Assembly: GCA_035517495.1 (NCBI GenBank)
Contig: DATIYT010000083.1
Span: forward strand, 1-64,000
Source: DASZHJ01 sp035517495
GTDB taxonomy: Bacteria > Pseudomonadota > Alphaproteobacteria > ATCC43930 > CGMCC-115725
Direction of reading: 5' to 3'
Length of the DNA: 64,000 bases
The notes under the pieces were generated by a model. It was given only the letters and a program-made list of their open reading frames with translations, did no database searches and had not been told where the DNA came from. A program made the translations under genes and the position numbers. How positions within the stretch are numbered: position 1 is the first letter of the stretch; each line of letters begins with the position of its first letter. Shown here piece after piece: positions 61,058 to 64,000 of this stretch.

Positions 61058-61905
61058 TGTGCCCAACGCACCCGCGCGGCGGAGAAACGATAGCCGATCC
61101 AGACGGTCAAGGCCGCGGACAGCAGTAGTACCGCGGACAGCGAGCCTGCGAGTCCCCAGTTTCCGAAATCCTCGATCTCGCTGAGGATGAGCTGCGCGAT
61201 CATCACGTCGCGAGGTCCACCGAGCAGCGCCGGGGTAATGAAATATCCCAGCGAGATGATGAAAACCAAAGCGCATCCCGTGAATACGCCGGGCAAACTC
61301 AGTGGAAAATAGACGCGCAGGAAGTTCCTCATCGGCGGAGCGCCAAGAGTGGCGGCGGCGAGCGAGTAGCTCGGGTCGATCCGCAGCAGTACCGAGTAGA
61401 GAGGAAGGATCACGAACGGAAGCTGAACTTGGACCATTCCGATCAAGACTCCCACGCGATTGTAGATCAGTGCCAGAGGCGCGGTTATGACACCGACGGT
61501 CATGAGGAAGTCGTTCACCAGGCCCTTTTGCTGTAGGAGGACCATCCACGCAAAGGTTCTCACCAGAAGGCTCGTCCAAAACGGAACAAGGATGACGAAA
61601 ACGAGAAGGCGCCGTACGCGCTCGCTCGAATGAACCATTGTGTAGGCGACTGGATAGCCGATCGCCAGGCAGATCGCGGTAACCGACGCGCTGATGACGA
61701 AGGTGTTCCAAAGCACGCGCAGATAGATCGGCTGCTTGACGACCGCGGCGTAATTCTGGAGTCCCCACGATGGCTCCGTGATGCTTCTCAACAGCAGCCA
61801 TCCGGTCGGATAAAGAAAGATAATGGCGACGAGAGCAAGCGCTGGAACGACAAACCACGCACGCCGATCCATTCCCTCGGCGAGAGTCCAGCTTCCGGGT
61901 GTCAT
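61054..61905 (-). CDS. ABC transporter permease (PotB-like)
   Basis: A 283-residue inner-membrane permease with six hydrophobic helices and the EAA loop SLAAATLGAPPMRNFLRVYF then PLSLPGVFTGCALVFI, as in PotB. FVILVPFWTSLLVRTFAWMV is a family stretch. It starts at ATG 61905, 35 nt after the binding-protein gene, and overlaps the second permease. Confidence 0.95.
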   Translation of the reverse strand: MTPGSWTLAEGMDRRAWFVVPALALVAIIFLYPTGWLLLRSITEPSWGLQNYAAVVKQPIYLRVLWNTFVISASVTAICLAIGYPVAYTMVHSSERVRRLLVFVILVPFWTSLLVRTFAWMVLLQQKGLVNDFLMTVGVITAPLALIYNRVGVLIGMVQVQLPFVILPLYSVLLRIDPSYSLAAATLGAPPMRNFLRVYFPLSLPGVFTGCALVFIISLGYFITPALLGGPRDVMIAQLILSEIEDFGNWGLAGSLSAVLLLSAALTVWIGYRFSAARVRWAQ

Positions 61906-61940
61906 ATCGGGAAGGCGACGCGACCCCCGCTAGTCATCGG

Positions 61941-63071
61941 TCACGACAGCTTCCACGTATTCCAACGCTCTTGCAGCTTTTGCAGGTTGTCGCGCCAGTA
62001 CTCGGCGCTGATCAGGAATCCCTTATCGACGTTCTCGGGATTGGTTGCGAGCCAGGGGGAAATATCCGCGTCGATCGCCGGAAACGCCTTGGGGTTAGTC
62101 GGAGAATAGGCAATCAGATTTGCGAGCTTCGCCTGATTTTCGGCGACGGTCATCTCGTCGATCAGGCCCATCGCCAGCTCGGCGTTCTTGCTGCCCTTGG
62201 GAATGGCGAGATAGTCGATCGACTGGATATTCTGGTTCCATTCGATTGCCATCTTGGCGCCCTTCTTGACGGCGTCGAACGCCCGTCCATTCAGGATCGT
62301 TCCGCAGACGACCTCGCCATCCGTCAATAGCTGCTGGGATTGCGAGTTCGTCTGCCAGAAGATGACGCCGCTCTTTATCGCATCAAGCTTCTTGAAGGCG
62401 CGATCGACATCGAGAGGATAGAGCTTATCGGGCGCAACGCCATCGGCCATCAGGGCAATCTCCATATTGGGAGCCACCGTGGCATTGAGCATTCTCTTGC
62501 CGGGAAAACGCTTCAGATCGAAGACCTCCGCCCAGCTTCGCGGATGGTTGTTGGCGTCGAAAGTCGCCGTGCTGTATCCGATATTATAGGACCAGACGAT
62601 ATCGCCGATCCCAAAGTCATTGACGTAGGCGGGGCTAATTCGATCGGTATGCACGGCGCTCTTGTCGATCTTTTCCAGCAGCCCGTCCTTGGCGACGTTG
62701 AAGAGCATTCCGTCGGTCACGTCGATGACGTCCCACACGGGATCGCTCGATTCCGCCATGGCACGAAATTTCGCGGTATCGACGGGGCCATCCTGGATGA
62801 CCGTCGCTCCGGTTTTTTCGGCGAAAGGAGCGCAATAGCAATCGCGCTGCGCATTTTGGTAGGCCCCGCCCCAGCTCGCGAACACGACTTTTCGGCCCTC
62901 GAATTTTTTTGCGGCCAACGCCGGCGCGGTCGCTCCCCTCAGCATTCCCAAAGCGCCCACAACGCCAATCGCCGCGCTCGATGCCAAGAACGTGCGGCGC
63001 CTTAGCGCCAAGTCCGCGCTCCCCGTGGACCTCGCGTGATCGTGGCAAATTGATTTCTCCCGGTCACTCAT
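61941..63071 (-). CDS. Polyamine-type ABC transporter substrate-binding protein with Tat-like signal
   Basis: A 376-residue periplasmic binding protein of the spermidine/putrescine group. Twin arginines in RRRTFLASSAAIGVV (from about residue 24) suggest Tat export. Mature-protein features include VVFASWGGAYQNAQRDCY, WDVIDVTDGMLFNVA, FGIGDIVWSYNIGYS and YLAIPKGSKNAELAM. A strong GGGAGGGG precedes the ATG. It is the first gene of the importer operon and diverges from the Rieske oxygenase gene. Many members bind organic compounds other than polyamines. Confidence 0.94.
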   Translation of the reverse strand: MSDREKSICHDHARSTGSADLALRRRTFLASSAAIGVVGALGMLRGATAPALAAKKFEGRKVVFASWGGAYQNAQRDCYCAPFAEKTGATVIQDGPVDTAKFRAMAESSDPVWDVIDVTDGMLFNVAKDGLLEKIDKSAVHTDRISPAYVNDFGIGDIVWSYNIGYSTATFDANNHPRSWAEVFDLKRFPGKRMLNATVAPNMEIALMADGVAPDKLYPLDVDRAFKKLDAIKSGVIFWQTNSQSQQLLTDGEVVCGTILNGRAFDAVKKGAKMAIEWNQNIQSIDYLAIPKGSKNAELAMGLIDEMTVAENQAKLANLIAYSPTNPKAFPAIDADISPWLATNPENVDKGFLISAEYWRDNLQKLQERWNTWKLS

Positions 63072-63126
63072 TTTTGCATCCCCTCCCAGCGAGACTGGTT
63101 ATAGGAGCTGCGCGCTCGGCGCTGTA

Positions 63127-63135
63127 TTTGTATAC
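63127..63135 (+). promoter_or_regulatory. TTTGTATAC element in the divergent promoter region
   Basis: The 9-mer TTTGTATAC, also found before the MarR gene, lies between the binding-protein gene (minus) and the Rieske oxygenase gene (plus), followed by CAACAAA. It could place both divergent genes under the same regulator. Confidence 0.35.
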
Positions 63136-63242
63136 CAACAAAAGCTATGCTCGCATAGAAGCGAATTGTTTTGGCGCCGTGCCGGTGGCGAGGCAAGCGA
63201 CGGCGTCCATTCGGAGTGACGCACGAGGAGCACGCCGTCATC

Positions 63243-64000
63243 ATGAACAACAAGGTTACGCCGCGTCAGGTGCTGCCGATCGACGCCTATACATCGGATG
63301 AATGGTTCCGGAGGGAGCGGACCGCACTTTTCGGGCGTTCATGGATGTTCGCCACGATGGTTGAGAATCTTAGCGCACCCGGGGACTATCAATGCCTATC
63401 GACGGGCGGGCCGTCCTTGATCGTGCTGCGCGATGAGCACGGAGAGCTGCGCGCGTTTCACAACCGCTGTCGTCACCGGGGGGCGCGTCTTCTCGAGGAG
63501 GGCCGCGGCAAATTGGATCGCGAAATCGCGTGCTTTTATCACCGTTGGACCTACGACCTTTCGGGTCGTCTCGTCGCCGTTACGCTGGGCCGCGAGCAGC
63601 TACCGGACATCGACAAATCCTGCTACGGGCTCCATCCCGCGAAAGTCGCGGTGTGGAAGAACCTGATTTTCGTCAATCCCGATCCCGATGCCGAGCCTTT
63701 CGAGGCGTGGTTGGCCGATGTACCGGAAAAGCAGAGGCGATGGATGCACGAACCCGGCCAATTGCACGCCCACGATCCTGAAAAGCTGGTCGAGGTTTCC
63801 AACGTCCGTTATCGCGTGCGGGCGAACTGGAAGATCGTCGTCGAGAATTTCATCGATGGCTACCACCTTCCGCTGCTTCACAGAGTGTCGCTCGCCGACG
63901 GCGATTTCATGAAGCAGAAGTGGGAGCCTGAAGGCCGGCACGTGACGTTCTATCGCCCGCTTCGGTCAGGCATATCGCACAACAATCAGCCGCTGCCGGT
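63243..64000 (+). CDS. Rieske-type aromatic ring-hydroxylating oxygenase, alpha subunit (cut by window edge)
   Basis: The first 252 residues of a Rieske non-haem iron oxygenase. The Rieske 2Fe-2S ligands are C76 and H78 (NRCRHRGARL) and C97 and H100 (ACFYHRWTYDL). The mononuclear iron site begins with H207 and H212 in ENFIDGYHLPLLH. Alpha subunits of this type are usually about 380-450 residues, so the C-terminal third, with the third iron ligand, lies beyond the window. GAGGAG precedes the ATG at a longish distance (12 nt). It is divergent from the importer and likely acts on the same substrate family, by ring hydroxylation or N- or O-dealkylation. Confidence 0.93.
   Translation, partial: MNNKVTPRQVLPIDAYTSDEWFRRERTALFGRSWMFATMVENLSAPGDYQCLSTGGPSLIVLRDEHGELRAFHNRCRHRGARLLEEGRGKLDREIACFYHRWTYDLSGRLVAVTLGREQLPDIDKSCYGLHPAKVAVWKNLIFVNPDPDAEPFEAWLADVPEKQRRWMHEPGQLHAHDPEKLVEVSNVRYRVRANWKIVVENFIDGYHLPLLHRVSLADGDFMKQKWEPEGRHVTFYRPLRSGISHNNQPLP

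Noticed and set aside
60221..61858. Long minus-strand frame extending the permease by about 267 codons
   Set aside because: The extension is an out-of-frame reading of the upstream permease gene; the true start is the coupled ATG at 61055-61057.

Overview
The window looks like a chromosomal accessory region of an alphaproteobacterium, most likely a Bradyrhizobium-like member of the Hyphomicrobiales. The reasons are the high GC content with strong G/C third positions, the style of the filamentous-haemagglutinin exoproteins, the abundance of ABC importers, Rieske, TauD and luciferase-like oxidoreductases, and a small REKAAQYRQLA-type protein of a kind common in rhizobia. This assignment is inferred from gene style. 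No rRNA, tRNA, CRISPR array or intact insertion sequence was seen.

Layout. 1-20.5 kb: two paralogous minus-strand TpsA-type exoproteins (one cut by the left edge, one of about 2,475 residues with large internal repeats) flank a plus-strand block of small-molecule enzymes. That block holds a PhyH-type and two TauD-type dioxygenases, a cysteine-dioxygenase-like cupin, a YghU-type GST, a GFA protein, a TPP enzyme, a RidA protein, a histidine phosphatase and PanC. No TpsB transporter is visible. 21-27.6 kb: an MFS carrier diverges from two luciferase-like monooxygenases, followed by an amino-acid ABC permease and binding protein (no ATPase here) and an enolase-superfamily enzyme. 28.7-29.8 kb: three tandem genes for small exported proteins sharing the motif PLTDxQMDxhxAG right after the signal peptide. 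A fourth member lies at 44.0 kb, and its upstream inverted repeat matches that of the first. 31.4-34.6 kb: a DyP peroxidase with a textbook encapsulin-loading peptide, its encapsulin shell, an SDR with a C-terminal frameshift, and a DsbA-like isomerase. 34.8-49 kb: a mixed set of hydrolases, regulators, a stand-alone 5'-3' exonuclease, a methyltransferase, Ohr, and a peptide-type binding protein.

49-64 kb: the most coherent unit. A MarR regulator heads a tightly coupled operon encoding a FAD subunit, a fused 2Fe-2S/molybdopterin hydroxylase, a 6-hydroxynicotinate-reductase homologue, a UPF0280 (ApbE-like) protein, an 'amino acid synthesis' family protein and an enamidase homologue. A convergent polyamine-type ABC importer and a divergent Rieske oxygenase follow. 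Together these look like uptake, hydroxylation, reductive dearomatisation and hydrolytic opening of an N-heteroaromatic ring, resembling the first steps of nicotinate fermentation in Eubacterium barkeri. The real substrate is not shown by the sequence.

All family assignments come from reading motifs by eye. No database search was run.
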